This document shows, in pieces, positions 7,519 through 16,558 of a stretch of DNA of 46,187 nt (the first letter of the stretch is position 1; each line of letters begins with the position of its first letter). The notes under the pieces are model-generated. The model did not search any database. It had not been told where the DNA came from and saw nothing but the letters and a program-made list of their open reading frames with translations. The DNA is taken from contig NZ_LKEH01000017.1 of assembly GCF_001642795.1 (NCBI RefSeq), forward strand, positions 465,925 to 512,111, given 5' to 3'. This DNA is from Pseudomonas viridiflava (GTDB taxonomy: Bacteria > Pseudomonadota > Gammaproteobacteria > Pseudomonadales > Pseudomonadaceae). The position numbers were made by a program, and so were the translations under genes.

Positions 7519-8255
7519 TGGGCGCGCTGCTACTGAGTGTCGAAGACCTGACGGTGTCGTTCGACGGCTTCAAGGCCGTGGACAACCTCAATTTCTATGT
7601 CGAAGAAAACCAGGTGCATGTGGTGATCGGCCCGAACGGCGCAGGCAAGACCACGCTGCTGGACATGATCTGCGGCAAGACCCGCCCGAGCGCCGGGAGC
7701 ATTCGCTTCAAGGACCTGCAACTGGCCAACATGATCGAGTACCAGATCACCCGTGCGGGCGTCGGTCGCAAGTTCCAGAACCCGTCGGTGTACGAAGACC
7801 TGACCGTGCGCGAGAACCTGGACATTTCCTCGCCGGACAAACGCGGCATTTTCAACTGCCTGTTCGCGGGAAAGAACACCGCTTTGCAGGCCGAAATCGA
7901 GCAGACCGCCGAGATGATCTTTCTCAAGGACCAGTTGGGCCGCAAGGCCGGGCTGCTGTCCCACGGCCAGAAACAGTGGCTGGAGATCGGCATGCTGCTG
8001 ATGCAGCGTCCAGAACTGCTGTTGCTGGACGAACCGGTGGCGGGCATGAGCGCAGGCGAGCGGGAGAAAACCGCAGGCCTGCTCAAGCTGATCGCCAAGG
8101 GCCGCGCAATGGTGATCATCGAGCACGACATGGAATTCGTGAAGTCGGTGGCCGACAAGGTCACCGTGCTGCATCAGGGCAAGACCCTGGCCTACGGCTC
8201 GATGGATCAGGTGCAGAACGATCCTCGTGTCATCGACGTCTATCTGGGGCACTGA
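7518..8255 (+). CDS. urtD: Urea ABC transporter ATPase UrtD
   Basis: The LivG-type ATPase, 245 residues, cytoplasmic face of the membrane. Visible motifs are Walker A GPNGAGKTT (about residues 38-46), the Q-loop region VGRKFQNPSVYEDLTV, the atypical signature LSHGQKQWLEIG that is usual in UrtD, Walker B LLLLDEPVAGM and the switch His in IIEHDMEFV. It energises import together with UrtE. It overlaps urtC by one base, and urtE begins two bases after its stop. Confidence 0.95.
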   Translation: MGALLLSVEDLTVSFDGFKAVDNLNFYVEENQVHVVIGPNGAGKTTLLDMICGKTRPSAGSIRFKDLQLANMIEYQITRAGVGRKFQNPSVYEDLTVRENLDISSPDKRGIFNCLFAGKNTALQAEIEQTAEMIFLKDQLGRKAGLLSHGQKQWLEIGMLLMQRPELLLLDEPVAGMSAGEREKTAGLLKLIAKGRAMVIIEHDMEFVKSVADKVTVLHQGKTLAYGSMDQVQNDPRVIDVYLGH

Positions 8256-8257
8256 AC

Positions 8258-8947
8258 ATGCTGAATGTCACCGAACTGAACGTCTATTACGGCGACAGCC
8301 ACGTGCTGCGCAACCTCAGCCTGGACCTTGCGCCGGGCGAATCGCTGGCGATCATGGGCCGCAACGGCATGGGCAAGACCACGCTGCTGCGCAGCCTCGT
8401 GGGCATGCTGCCGACCCGCAGCGGCAGCATCAAGCTGGCCGGGCAGGAGCTGACCGGCAGCAAGAGCTATGAGCGCGTTGCCGCAGGCGTCGGCTTCGTG
8501 CCACAGGGCCGGATGATCTTTCCGTACCTGAGCGTCGAGGAAAACATCCTGACCGGCATGCAGGGCGCGCCCGCTGCAGCAATTCCCGACTACATCTTCG
8601 AGTACTTTCCGGTGTTGTTCGAGATGCGCAGGCGCAAGGGCGGCAACCTCTCCGGCGGCCAGCAGCAACAATTGGCCATCGCGCGCGCACTGGTGTCCAA
8701 CCCCAAGGTCTTGATCCTCGACGAACCCACCGAAGGCATCCAGCCGTCGATCATCAAGGACATCGCCAAGGCCCTGAACCTACTCAAGAAGGAACGCGGC
8801 TTTTCGCTGATTGTGTCCGAGCAGGTGCTGTCGTTCGCCATGGCGGTGGCCGACCGTTACCTGATTATCGAAAAGGGCGAGTTCGTGCACAGCGAAGTCC
8901 GCGAAACCGTCGACCGCGAGCGCATCCTGCGTTACCTCACCATCTGA
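8258..8947 (+). CDS. urtE: Urea ABC transporter ATPase UrtE
   Basis: The LivF-type ATPase, 229 residues. The start is set at the ATG two bases after the urtD stop, giving MLNVTELNVYYGDSHVLRN, the normal N-terminus of the family; a longer upstream frame only overlaps urtD. Motifs are Walker A GRNGMGKTT, the PQGRMIFPYLSVEEN segment typical of LivF/UrtE, signature LSGGQQQQLAIARAL, Walker B VLILDEPTEGIQPS and the switch region IVSEQVLSFA, in which the usual His is replaced, as in many UrtE proteins. It is the last transporter gene before the urease genes. Confidence 0.94.
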   Translation: MLNVTELNVYYGDSHVLRNLSLDLAPGESLAIMGRNGMGKTTLLRSLVGMLPTRSGSIKLAGQELTGSKSYERVAAGVGFVPQGRMIFPYLSVEENILTGMQGAPAAAIPDYIFEYFPVLFEMRRRKGGNLSGGQQQQLAIARALVSNPKVLILDEPTEGIQPSIIKDIAKALNLLKKERGFSLIVSEQVLSFAMAVADRYLIIEKGEFVHSEVRETVDRERILRYLTI

Positions 8948-8968
8948 ACCGGCACGGGAGAACACGCC

Positions 8969-9409
8969 ATGCTGATACTCGACCGCATCCTCGGCCAGGC
9001 CAGCGACCCGGCCCTCGCCGAGCGGCTTCATGACCTGAGCCATAACGGGCAGGTGGAAACCCTGAGCCTGTCCGGCAGCGATATCCAGCGCCATCGTCTG
9101 CGGCTGGCCAGCGACCGGGGCACCGACTGCGCGATTCGTCTGGAGCGGCATCAGCAATTGCGCAACGGCTCGGTGCTGATGCTCGACGGCCAGCGCGCCA
9201 TCGTCGTGCAGATGCAGGATCAGCAGTACCTGAGCCTGCGGCCACGCGATGCAGCCGCAGCGCTGGAACTGGGTTACTTCGCAGGCAACATGCACTGGGC
9301 CGTGCGCTTTGCCGAGGACACCTTGCAGATCCCGCTCAGCGGGCCTGAAGCCGATTACCTGGAACGCCTGGCGCCCATGATTACTGACGGCCGGGTGTCT
9401 CGCGCATGA
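8969..9409 (+). CDS. ureE: Urease accessory nickel metallochaperone UreE
   Basis: Delivers nickel to the urease activation complex in the cytoplasm. The 146-residue protein has the two UreE domains: an N-terminal peptide-binding part with DRILG and a C-terminal metal-binding ferredoxin-like part ending in [14 protein letters not shown]. The conserved metal-binding His is His109 of GNMH. The His-rich tail of Klebsiella UreE is absent; the protein ends DGRVSRA. It starts 21 bp after urtE, so transporter and urease share a transcript. Its stop overlaps the ureF start by four bases (ATGA). Confidence 0.9.
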   Translation: MLILDRILGQASDPALAERLHDLSHNGQVETLSLSGSDIQRHRLRLASDRGTDCAIRLERHQQLRNGSVLMLDGQRAIVVQMQDQQYLSLRPRDAAAALELGYFAGNMHWAVRFAEDTLQIPLSGPEADYLERLAPMITDGRVSRA

Positions 9410-10149
9410 ACGACCTTCTCGACGATTTGGGCAGCGCCCTGCTGGCCATGCAGCAGGCCGACAGTTTCTTCCCCACAGGTGCCGTGGCCTGGTCGTGGGG
9501 GCTGGAAACCCTCAAGGCGGACGGTCATCTGGGACCGATTGAACGGGTCCCGCCGCGACGCCGCCAGCGGGAAACACGTCCGGATCGCAGCGCTGAGGTG
9601 TGCGGTTTTGTCGAAGGTCAACTGCGTCACCGCTGGAGCAGTTTTGACCGGGCGTTTCTGGTCGCCGCCTGGCAGTCGGCCGACTATCTGGAACATCTGA
9701 TGACACTGGATGCGCAGGTCGAAGCGCTGACGATGGCCGAAGAGCTGCGCCAGGGTTCACGGCGTGTCGGCCAGGCGCTGCTGGGCGTTCATGTCGCGCT
9801 CGGCACACCCGGCGCGGCGCGCTATCAGCAGCAGGTGCTGGCCGGCGAAACGCCGGGGCATCTGCCGGTGTTGCAGGGCCTGATCTGGAAACAGCTGGGC
9901 ATGCAGCTTGAACATTGCCAGTTGGCGGCGGCCCACGGCCTGGGCACCGGACTGGTCAGTGCCGCCGTACGCCTAGGCGTCATGGGCCACATTGATGCTC
10001 AGCGGGTGCTGACCGCCATTCAACCTTTGATCACGCAACTGCTCGCGGACGCAGCACCAGAGCCGGACAACGCCAGCGGCTTCACGCCGATGGCAGAAAT
10101 CGCCGTGATGCGTCACGAAACCCAGGAATTACGCCTGTTTGCCAATTGA
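9406..10149 (+). CDS. ureF: Urease accessory protein UreF with an Arg-rich insert
   Basis: Bridges UreD-apourease and UreG during nickel insertion. The 247 residues begin with the UreF motif [21 protein letters not shown] and contain [22 protein letters not shown] and a C-terminal [11 protein letters not shown] end. Between [11 protein letters not shown] and CGFVEGQL lie about 20 extra residues (roughly 43-64) rich in Arg, [15 protein letters not shown], which I do not recall in the family. The underlying DNA starts with an inverted repeat, GGGACC/GGTCCC (9531-9536 and 9546-9551). The frame stays open, so this is an in-frame insertion or a compensated frameshift. Whether folding tolerates it is unknown. 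Confidence 0.85.
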   Translation: MNDLLDDLGSALLAMQQADSFFPTGAVAWSWGLETLKADGHLGPIERVPPRRRQRETRPDRSAEVCGFVEGQLRHRWSSFDRAFLVAAWQSADYLEHLMTLDAQVEALTMAEELRQGSRRVGQALLGVHVALGTPGAARYQQQVLAGETPGHLPVLQGLIWKQLGMQLEHCQLAAAHGLGTGLVSAAVRLGVMGHIDAQRVLTAIQPLITQLLADAAPEPDNASGFTPMAEIAVMRHETQELRLFAN

Positions 10150-10173
10150 TCACCTGCCCGCAGGAGCCACGCC

Positions 10174-10869
10174 ATGCTGCTGACCCCCACCGAGCTTGAA
10201 CGCCTCACGCTTTACACCGCTGCCGAACTGTCACGCAAACGTCGGGGCAAGGGCCTGCGCCTGAATTTTCCGGAAGCCTCGGCGCTGATCGCCGACGAAA
10301 TTCTGGAGGGTGCCCGCGAAGGACGCAGCGTGGCCGAACTGATCGGCTTCGGCTCGACGATTCTGAACACCGATGACGTGATGCCCGGCGTTGCCGAGTT
10401 GCTGCCGGTATTGCAGGTCGAAGGTACTTTTCCGGACGGCACCAAGCTGGTCACGGTTCATCAACCGATTCGTCCGGGCCGATTGCCGCTGGCGGAGATG
10501 CCCACGCCCGGTGAGATTCTTGCGCCTGATGGCGACATTCAGCTCAACAGCGGCCGGCCGACTGCAACGCTGCGCGCCCTGAACACCGGCGACCGACCCG
10601 TGCAGATCGGCAGCCACTACCACTTTTTCGAAGTCAACAAGGCGCTGGATTTCCCCCGCGACATCGCCTTCGGCATGCACCTGGACATTCCAGCAGGCAC
10701 CGCTGTGCGTTTTGAACCCGGCGAATTGCGTGAGGTACAACTGGTGCAGTTCGGCGGCACCGGCGACATTCACGGCTTCAGCGGCCTGACCAATGGCAAC
10801 CTGCACGACCCGGCCTGCAAGCGCGTGGCGCTGGACCGTGCACGCGCCCAGCACTTCAAGGGAGCCTGA
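10174..10869 (+). CDS. ureAB: Fused urease gamma-beta structural subunit
   Basis: The small structural subunits of urease joined in one 231-residue chain. Residues 1-100 are UreA (gamma): [67 protein letters not shown]. Residues about 108-231 are UreB (beta): [35 protein letters not shown] and a GFSGLTNG segment that replaces the more usual GF-x-G motif before the tail. Fused gamma-beta chains are known from Helicobacter UreA and some other bacteria. Many Pseudomonas ureases have separate ureA and ureB, so this marks a distinct urease lineage. ureC starts three bases downstream. Confidence 0.93.
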   Translation: MLLTPTELERLTLYTAAELSRKRRGKGLRLNFPEASALIADEILEGAREGRSVAELIGFGSTILNTDDVMPGVAELLPVLQVEGTFPDGTKLVTVHQPIRPGRLPLAEMPTPGEILAPDGDIQLNSGRPTATLRALNTGDRPVQIGSHYHFFEVNKALDFPRDIAFGMHLDIPAGTAVRFEPGELREVQLVQFGGTGDIHGFSGLTNGNLHDPACKRVALDRARAQHFKGA

Positions 10870-10872
10870 CCC

Positions 10873-12585
10873 ATGGCCACGATGACCCGCAAGGAATACG
10901 CCGCGATGTACGGCCCCACCAAGGGCGACGCGATCCGGCTGGGTGATACCTCGCTGCTGGCCGAGGTCGAGTTCGACCACGCGGTACCCGGCGACGAATG
11001 CCTGCACGGCGGCGGCAAGACCCTGCGCGATGGCATGGGCCTGATGCCGGGTCACGACAGCGACGACGGCGCCCTCGACATGTTGATCTGCAACGCGCTG
11101 ATCATCGATCCGGTGATCGGCATCGTCAAAGGCGACATCGGCATCAAGGACGGCAAGATCGTCGCCATCGGCAAGGCAGGCAACCCGCAGATCATGGACG
11201 GCGTGCACCCGCAACTGATCTGCGGCGTCGCCACCACCGTGCGCGATGCGGAAGGTTTGATCGTCACCCCCGGCGGCATCGATGTGCACGTACATTTCGA
11301 CTCGGCACAATTGTGCGATCACGCGCTGGCGGCCGGGCTGACCACCCTGATCGGCGGCTCGCTGGGCCCGATCACCGTCGGCATAGACTGCGGTGGCGAG
11401 TGGAACGTGGGCAAGATGCTGCAGGCGTCCGAGCACTGGCCGATCAACTTCGGCTTTCTCGGACGCGGCAATTCGAGCAAACCCGAATCGCTGCTCGGGC
11501 AACTGCGCGGCGGCTGCCTGGGGCTGAAAATCCATGAGGACTGGGGCGCGATGCCTGCGGTGATCGACACCTGCTTAAAGGTCGCCGACGAACATGACTT
11601 TCAGGTGCAACTGCACACCGACACGCTCAACGAATCGGGTTTTCTGGAAGACACCCTGGCCGCCATAGGCGACCGAACGATCCACATGTACCACACCGAA
11701 GGCGCGGGCGGCGGGCATGCGCCGGACATCATCAGCGTGGCGGGCAAGCCGAACTGCATCCCCTCCTCCACCAACCCGACCAACCCTTACACGATCAACA
11801 CCTTCGACGAACACTTGGACATGATCATGGTCTGCCACCACCTCAATCCGGACGTGCCGGAAGACGTAGCGTTCGCCGAATCCCGCGTGAGGCCGCAGAC
11901 CATCGCTGCCGAAGACATCCTCCACGACACTGGCGCGATCTCGATTCTGGGCTCGGATAGTCAAGGGATGGGCCGCATCAACGAAGTCATCTGCCGCACC
12001 TGGCAACTGGCGTCGAAGATGAAGGATCAGCGCGGTCGTCTGCCGGAAGAAGCCACAGCGCTGGGTGACAACGAACGCATCAAACGCTACATCGCCAAGT
12101 ACACCATCAACGCAGCGCGTGTGTTCGGCATCGACAGCTACATCGGCTCGCTGGAGCCGGGCAAGCTGGCCGATCTGGTGCTGTGGCGACCAGCCTTTTT
12201 CGGTATCAAGCCGGAACTGGTGATCAAAGGCGGTTTCATCGTGCACGGCGTGATGGGTGACTCGGCCGCCTCGCTCTACACCTGCGAACCGCTGGTAATG
12301 CGCCCGCAATGGGGTGCGTTCGGTGAAGCGAGCAAGGCGCTGTCGGTCAACTTCGTCAACCGGCTGGCCGTCGAAGCCGACACGGCCAGCAAACTGGGCC
12401 TGAAGAAAGCGCTGCTGCCCGCGTTCGGCACCCGCACCCTGCGCAAGTCCGACATGCTGCATAACGATGCCTGCCCGGACATTCGCGTCGACCCACAGAC
12501 GTTCGACGTGTACGCCGACGGCGAGCGGCTGTTCTGTGATCCGGTCAGCGAAGTCCCGCTCGCTCAACGCTACATGCTGCGCTGA
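10873..12585 (+). CDS. ureC: Urease alpha (catalytic) subunit with a divergent substrate loop
   Basis: Nickel amidohydrolase subunit of 570 residues. By alignment from memory to Klebsiella UreC, all metal ligands are kept: His139 and His141 (GGIDVHVHF), Lys219 for carbamylation (GLKIHEDWG), His221, His248 ([10 protein letters not shown]), His274 ([13 protein letters not shown]) and Asp362 (GSDSQGMGR). The flap Cys321-His322 (MVCHH) and Arg338/Arg340 (ESRVR) also remain. The loop after the first His pair differs: the usual GTGPAAGTHATTCTPG region is replaced by [15 protein letters not shown] and is about three residues shorter. Ala in DSQAMGR is Gly365 here. Urease activity is likely but substrate preference could differ. 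It lies between ureAB and ureG. Confidence 0.93.
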   Translation: MATMTRKEYAAMYGPTKGDAIRLGDTSLLAEVEFDHAVPGDECLHGGGKTLRDGMGLMPGHDSDDGALDMLICNALIIDPVIGIVKGDIGIKDGKIVAIGKAGNPQIMDGVHPQLICGVATTVRDAEGLIVTPGGIDVHVHFDSAQLCDHALAAGLTTLIGGSLGPITVGIDCGGEWNVGKMLQASEHWPINFGFLGRGNSSKPESLLGQLRGGCLGLKIHEDWGAMPAVIDTCLKVADEHDFQVQLHTDTLNESGFLEDTLAAIGDRTIHMYHTEGAGGGHAPDIISVAGKPNCIPSSTNPTNPYTINTFDEHLDMIMVCHHLNPDVPEDVAFAESRVRPQTIAAEDILHDTGAISILGSDSQGMGRINEVICRTWQLASKMKDQRGRLPEEATALGDNERIKRYIAKYTINAARVFGIDSYIGSLEPGKLADLVLWRPAFFGIKPELVIKGGFIVHGVMGDSAASLYTCEPLVMRPQWGAFGEASKALSVNFVNRLAVEADTASKLGLKKALLPAFGTRTLRKSDMLHNDACPDIRVDPQTFDVYADGERLFCDPVSEVPLAQRYMLR

Positions 12586-12609
12586 GTCCATGACCGAAGG
12601 AGCCTGATC

Positions 12610-13269
12610 ATGCATCTGCCATTGAATGCGCCAACCCTGTCCACTTCACAGCCTCACCCCGGCGCTGCACGTGTCGGCATCGGTGGCCCGGTTGGCTCGG
12701 GCAAGACCCGTCTGCTGGAACAGTTGATTCCACGCTTCATCGCCCGCGGAATCGAGCTGGCCATCATCACCAACGACCTCGCGACCCGCGAGGACGCCGA
12801 ACGCGTGCAGCGCAGCGGCCTGATCGACCCGATGCGAGTCCGCGCGGTGGAAACGGGTGCATGCCCGCATACAGCGATTCGGGAGGACCCGACACTCAAC
12901 CTGCAAATGGCTGATGAGCTGGAAGCGCATTTCAAGAACCTCAATCTGGTGCTGATCGAATCCGGCGGCGACAACCTGGCTTCGACCTTCTCACTGGATC
13001 TGGTGGATTACTGGATTTTCGTCATCGACGTCGCCGGTGGTGATGATATTCCACGCAAACGAGGGCCTGGCGTGCTGAGCTGCGATCTGCTGGTGGTCAA
13101 CAAATACGATCTGGCGCCCTATGTCGGCGTCGATTTACCGCGTATGCGACGTGAGTCTGCCGAAGCACGCGACGGCCGCCCGGTGCTGTTCACCAACTGC
13201 AGCACCGGGGATGGCGTCGATGCAGTGGTCGAGGCGATCAGCCGTGCCGTGCTGTTCGACCGAGCATGA
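12610..13269 (+). CDS. ureG: Urease accessory GTPase UreG
   Basis: SIMIBI-class GTPase that powers nickel insertion into apo-urease. The 219 residues include the P-loop GGPVGSGKT (25-33), the metal-binding Cys-Pro-His motif in [14 protein letters not shown], the Walker-B-like VLIESGGDN and the guanine-specificity motif VVNKYDLAP. An N-terminal extension of about 20 residues precedes the GTPase core and contains only scattered His, not a His tract. It begins 24 bp after ureC with GGAG upstream, and it overlaps ureD by four bases (ATGA). Confidence 0.94.
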   Translation: MHLPLNAPTLSTSQPHPGAARVGIGGPVGSGKTRLLEQLIPRFIARGIELAIITNDLATREDAERVQRSGLIDPMRVRAVETGACPHTAIREDPTLNLQMADELEAHFKNLNLVLIESGGDNLASTFSLDLVDYWIFVIDVAGGDDIPRKRGPGVLSCDLLVVNKYDLAPYVGVDLPRMRRESAEARDGRPVLFTNCSTGDGVDAVVEAISRAVLFDRA

Positions 13270-14123
13270 ACGCCCGTCAACCCATCGTGCCCGTGCAGAC
13301 GCGCCCTGCCGCACAGATCAGCTTCAGCAGAGCACCGTCGGGGATCAGCTACGTCTCGCGTCAGGAAGTGGGCTATCCCTTCCACCTGGGCCGGACCTTG
13401 AAACTGCCTCAGGACCCACCCGGCATGGCGGCGGTCTATCTGCAATCCTGCTCGGGAGGCCTGTTCGCGGGAGAGCACTTGCATCTACGTCTGCACGCCG
13501 AGGCCGACACGCAAGTGCATGTCAGCACAGGCGCGGCGACCATCGTCCACAGCATGCTCGAACAACCCGCACACCAGACTGTTACGCTGGTGGCCGAGAC
13601 CGGCGCGCTGCTGGAATACCTGCCGATGGCAACCATCCTGTTCCCCCAGGCCCGCCTGCACAGCCAGGTGCTCGTGAGCTTGCACCCCAACGCTCGCGTT
13701 CTGCTCTGCGACGCATTCTGCGTGCACACGCCGCACGGCACAGACGGACTGCCGGGCTATTACCGCGCCGATCTTGAAGTACGTTGCCCAGCTGGGCGGC
13801 TCTTGGCCGGAGATAGGCTGGCCCTGACCGGCGAAGACCTGCAACGTCGCCTACCGGGTGTCAGCGGTCCATTTGAAGCCGTCGCCACTTTCATGCTGCT
13901 CGGCCACGGGCTGCCATTAGAAGAGATAAAGACGGGGTTGCGAGAGGCGTTTCGCGGGCTAACTGACAGCTACGTGGGGGTCAGTGCCTTGCCGAGTGAT
14001 TGCGGGGTGTCGGTGAGAATAATGGGCACTGATGCGGTGGTGTTGCGCCAGGCCCTGCACCTCGCCTGGGCGACTGCCCGCCTGCATCTGACAGGCGTTG
14101 CGCCGCAGGTGCGACGCAAGTGA
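13266..14123 (+). CDS. ureD: Urease accessory protein UreD (UreH)
   Basis: Scaffold that binds apo-urease and recruits UreF and UreG. The 285 residues show the UreD pattern: [49 protein letters not shown], a conserved segment near [13 protein letters not shown], and the C-terminal [15 protein letters not shown]. It is the last gene of the operon, whereas ureD usually comes first in Pseudomonas urease clusters. After the stop, AGGTTT/AAACCT with a three-base loop lies at 14128-14142 but without a T-run, so the operon end is not sharply defined. Confidence 0.9.
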   Translation: MNARQPIVPVQTRPAAQISFSRAPSGISYVSRQEVGYPFHLGRTLKLPQDPPGMAAVYLQSCSGGLFAGEHLHLRLHAEADTQVHVSTGAATIVHSMLEQPAHQTVTLVAETGALLEYLPMATILFPQARLHSQVLVSLHPNARVLLCDAFCVHTPHGTDGLPGYYRADLEVRCPAGRLLAGDRLALTGEDLQRRLPGVSGPFEAVATFMLLGHGLPLEEIKTGLREAFRGLTDSYVGVSALPSDCGVSVRIMGTDAVVLRQALHLAWATARLHLTGVAPQVRRK

Positions 14124-14154
14124 GACAAGGTTTGTGAAACCTCGGAAAGCTATC

Positions 14155-14183
14155 TTGTTACATTCCGACACTCACTCCATAAT
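14155..14183 (+). promoter_or_regulatory. Sigma-70-type promoter for the 14.3-kb lipoprotein gene
   Basis: TTGTTA and CATAAT are separated by exactly 17 bp (14161-14177). This is a good match to -35/-10 elements about 130 bp ahead of the lipoprotein start, and it separates that gene from the urease operon. Confidence 0.5.
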
Positions 14184-14311
14184 CGCGCACCCTTCAGTCG
14201 CCGGGCGCTGTGCACGCGACCTGTGACTTACCTTCTCTCATAGGCGAAACGGCGGTCGGCTGAAAAGCGATTGACTGGCAAAATTTCACCATGCCGCTCT
14301 CAGGAAACCTC

Positions 14312-14773
14312 ATGTACAGAAAACTTACCGCATTTGTTGCAATGGCTATCGGCCTGGCTTCGCTTGCAGGATGCGGCGACACGCAAGAAAGCAAAGCTGC
14401 CAACCGGTCTGCAACAGACAAATGCTTTGTCGACGCCATCGGCGGAAAAGGCGACGCAACCGTCTACGTCAAGCGGGGTACGGTCATGATCTCTGGCTGG
14501 GCCGTTGACACGCAGAAACAGGCGTCACCGACTGAGTTGAGGCTTCGTCTCACAGGTGCACAAGGCGCACCTCATACCTTCGAGAAGCCCGCTCAGGTAG
14601 ATCGGCCGGATATCGTCAAAGCCTTTAATAACGAAAAACTGCTCAAGACGGGATTCAATTTCACCGTCGACCTGTCTGGTCTGGACACAGGGGCCTACGG
14701 CATCATTCTGGAAATGCCGGATGGCAGTTCATTGCTGATGTGTCAGCCTAAAAAAATCATGGTTGTTCAGTAG
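14312..14773 (+). CDS. Putative lipoprotein of unknown function
   Basis: A 153-residue exported protein. The N-terminus MYRKLTAFVAMAIGLASLAGC is a lipoprotein signal with lipobox LAGC and Cys21 as the predicted lipidated residue. The mature part is a single predicted beta-rich domain with AVDTQKQASPTELRLRL and GYGIILEMPDG-like segments and two further Cys. I do not recognise the domain. The start at 14312 is preferred over the in-frame ATG at 14291 because AGGA lies upstream at normal spacing. It has its own promoter and is followed by a strong terminator. Confidence 0.75.
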   Translation: MYRKLTAFVAMAIGLASLAGCGDTQESKAANRSATDKCFVDAIGGKGDATVYVKRGTVMISGWAVDTQKQASPTELRLRLTGAQGAPHTFEKPAQVDRPDIVKAFNNEKLLKTGFNFTVDLSGLDTGAYGIILEMPDGSSLLMCQPKKIMVVQ

Positions 14774-14818
14774 CCTGCAAGAGCGTTGCCGCAGAACGTG
14801 TGAAACTCGCTGGACATG

Positions 14819-14846
14819 AAAAAGCCCATCTCAGGATGGGCTTTTT
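14819..14846. terminator. Bidirectional intrinsic terminator
   Basis: AAAAAGCCCATC/GATGGGCTTTTT with a four-base loop, a 12-bp symmetric stem flanked by A and T runs. It lies between the convergent lipoprotein gene and the OB-fold gene and can serve both strands. Confidence 0.85.
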
Positions 14847-14913
14847 CGTTTGATGCACGTTTTATGAGGCGAGTGGTGATGAGGTCTTTCACGCTTGACC
14901 CGGTGACTCGTGT

Positions 14914-15576
14914 TTACTTTGGAAACACACAGTCCTTGAACATCGGCGTCTTGGCCAAGTCGCCGGTCCCTGTACAGACAACAGAAACCTCTGCCCCCTT
15001 CTTCAGCGCCGCGATCGATGACAAGTGAGACTTGCCGAACTTGAACTGCGGCGCCAGCATCCTGTTGTGCCCTGCCAATATCAGGTACGGATACCCCATG
15101 AAATCGGTATTGATGTCCAGGATGCGACCGGTCACTTGCACGCGTTTGTCCTTGTACAGCATGTCCGCCGCTACGGTATTTTCATCGTACCCGGTCGATA
15201 CTTGTAGGGCCGTGTAGGCTTTTACAGGTTCTGCAACGGGCTCGGCAGGTACCTGAGCGACAGGTTTGGCCGCTGGAGCCGAGGCTAGAACTGGAGCAAG
15301 AACAGGAGCAACATCAGCCGGGGTTGCGGGCGACGCTGAGGGGGCTACGGCAACGGCCGGAGCAACGGAAGCTGATGAATCACGATTGGCAGGCTTGTGT
15401 AAGACCAGGGAAATAATCATCCAGAGCGCCATCCACCCGAAGCCAATCAGCCTGGCTTTTTTTGTATGCCCTTTGCGCAGCAGCAGCCAGGCGAAGAACT
15501 GAGGCATCAGCGCAATCAGAATCCCCAGAATGATTCCGACCTTGCGGGGTGAAGACGGGACTTTCATTTCGTTCAT
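14914..15576 (-). CDS. Membrane-anchored OB-fold (tRNA_anti-like) protein
   Basis: About 220 residues. Two hydrophobic segments near the N-terminus (GIILGILIALMPQFFAWLLL and IGFGWMALWMIISLVL) are followed by a low-complexity Ala/Pro/Val linker of about 60 residues. The C-terminal domain, with NTVAADMLYKDKRVQVTGRI, GYPYLILAG and GAEVSVVCTGTGDL, resembles the tRNA_anti-like OB-fold family found in exported or membrane proteins. It contains two Cys. The function is unknown. The start is uncertain: in-frame ATGs exist at 15609, 15588, 15576 and 15567, and I chose 15576 for its weak upstream GGAA. The gene converges on the terminator at 14819-14846. Confidence 0.7.
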   Translation of the reverse strand: MNEMKVPSSPRKVGIILGILIALMPQFFAWLLLRKGHTKKARLIGFGWMALWMIISLVLHKPANRDSSASVAPAVAVAPSASPATPADVAPVLAPVLASAPAAKPVAQVPAEPVAEPVKAYTALQVSTGYDENTVAADMLYKDKRVQVTGRILDINTDFMGYPYLILAGHNRMLAPQFKFGKSHLSSIAALKKGAEVSVVCTGTGDLAKTPMFKDCVFPK

Positions 15577-15609
15577 TTCGCTTTCCATGACGATCAAGTA
15601 ACGCGGCAT

Positions 15610-15953
15610 CCTGAACAGGTCTGTACCAAATTGCCACTTAGTAACGGTGCGTATGGGTATCGACTGTAATCGCTTGAACTTTATGGATTTTTCAAGTTTT
15701 TAGTTGTGTGCGCATGCCAAGAGAAGTCTCAGTTGATGCATGTGATCGTCTGGCGGAGTTCATGGTGGCATGAAGGCTGATCATCGGATTGGCAACCGTT
15801 CGCCCATGGCACCCTATCCACGATAAACGCGGTTCCGGCTGGCGCTTGGCGCGGGGATTGGACGATAGAAGAGACTTCGGCATCTCAATGCCGAGTTCGT
15901 TAAGAAGTTACCATCAGCGCCGATAGCCTTGTACCGCAGTGCAAGGAGGCATC
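15610..15953. other. Intergenic region without a recognisable gene
   Basis: About 340 bp between two divergent genes. It holds an AT-rich inverted repeat CTTGAA/TTCAAG followed by five Ts (15673-15701) and a small hairpin CGGCAT/ATGCCG (15878-15893). The short open frames lack ribosome sites. Promoters for the flanking genes must lie here but no strong -35/-10 pair stands out. Confidence 0.4.
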
Positions 15954-16085
15954 ATGAAAAAGATAGCTGTAGCCGGACTCATCGCTCTACTTTCAATCGT
16001 TTCAGTCTCTGCGTCAGCCTGCCCCAAGGGCACGCATCCGACTGGGGGAACAGGTTCGCACCACAAGGGCGGCACCTGTAAGTAA
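15954..16085 (+). CDS. 43-residue secreted Gly/His-rich peptide with two Cys
   Basis: A short gene with strong translation signals: AAGGAGG seven bases before ATG, 43 codons, TAA, and a strong terminator only five bases later. Residues 1-22 form a textbook Sec signal (KK, a hydrophobic core, then SASA before the cleavage site). The predicted mature peptide is about 21 residues, starts CPKGTHPTGG, ends HHKGGTCK, and has one Cys near each end that could form a disulphide-closed loop. The two adjacent His might bind metal; that is speculation. I do not know a named family. It could be a periplasmic or secreted peptide and would be missed by gene callers with length cut-offs. Confidence 0.75.
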   Translation: MKKIAVAGLIALLSIVSVSASACPKGTHPTGGTGSHHKGGTCK

Positions 16086-16089
16086 GGCG

Positions 16090-16114
16090 AGCCCGGCACG
16101 GTGCCGGGCTTTTT
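16090..16114 (+). terminator. Intrinsic terminator of the small peptide gene
   Basis: GCCCGGC/GCCGGGC with a five-base loop, followed by TTTTT. It starts five bases after the TAA of the 43-codon gene, which supports that gene being a real independent transcript. Confidence 0.85.
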
Positions 16115-16123
16115 CGCTCCGCC

Positions 16124-16381
16124 CTAAGCCAGACGCTTCATCGACAGCTCCATCTGCCCCATCAGGTCTCTCTGCTCTTTCAGTGAGAGCACCAGTTTTG
16201 CGATGGACCGGCTGGTGGCCAGGTCGGACAACGGCATCCCCGTGACATACAACTGAAGCTCACTTGTTTCGGGATGGAGAAGCTTGACCGAAAAGGTTTC
16301 GTTCGCCCCCATGACGCATTCACACTTGGAGGGCAAAAAAGCGGTCTCAAGGACTCGTTGAAGATCAGACTTTGAAAACAT
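16124..16381 (-). CDS. DUF1652 family protein
   Basis: An 85-residue small protein of a family largely confined to Pseudomonas, function unknown. The pattern LQRVLETAFLPSKCECVMG and the central LLHPETSELQLYVTGMPLSDLATSRSIAKLV fit DUF1652 as I recall it. The start at 16381 is chosen because AGGTGG lies eight bases upstream; the longer frame starting at 16411 has no such site. It is monocistronic and convergent with the peptide gene. Confidence 0.8.
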   Translation of the reverse strand: MFSKSDLQRVLETAFLPSKCECVMGANETFSVKLLHPETSELQLYVTGMPLSDLATSRSIAKLVLSLKEQRDLMGQMELSMKRLA

Positions 16382-16558
16382 CTTGTATTCCACCTGACAA
16401 AATCGTTTCACCGAGAATAGACGATTGGCAGACTCATTGGTTGCCGGTCATCGGCAGATTCGAAACCGGGGATTATGTTACTTGCCTTGCTTGTGCTTAT
16501 TGATCCGCAAAGAGGCTGAATCACCACTGGCCTATCCCCTGCAAAAGTCCCGCCCATG

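Noticed and set aside
7976..8947. 323-codon version of urtE
   Set aside because: The first 94 codons overlap urtD out of frame; the true ATG at 8258 starts a standard UrtE.
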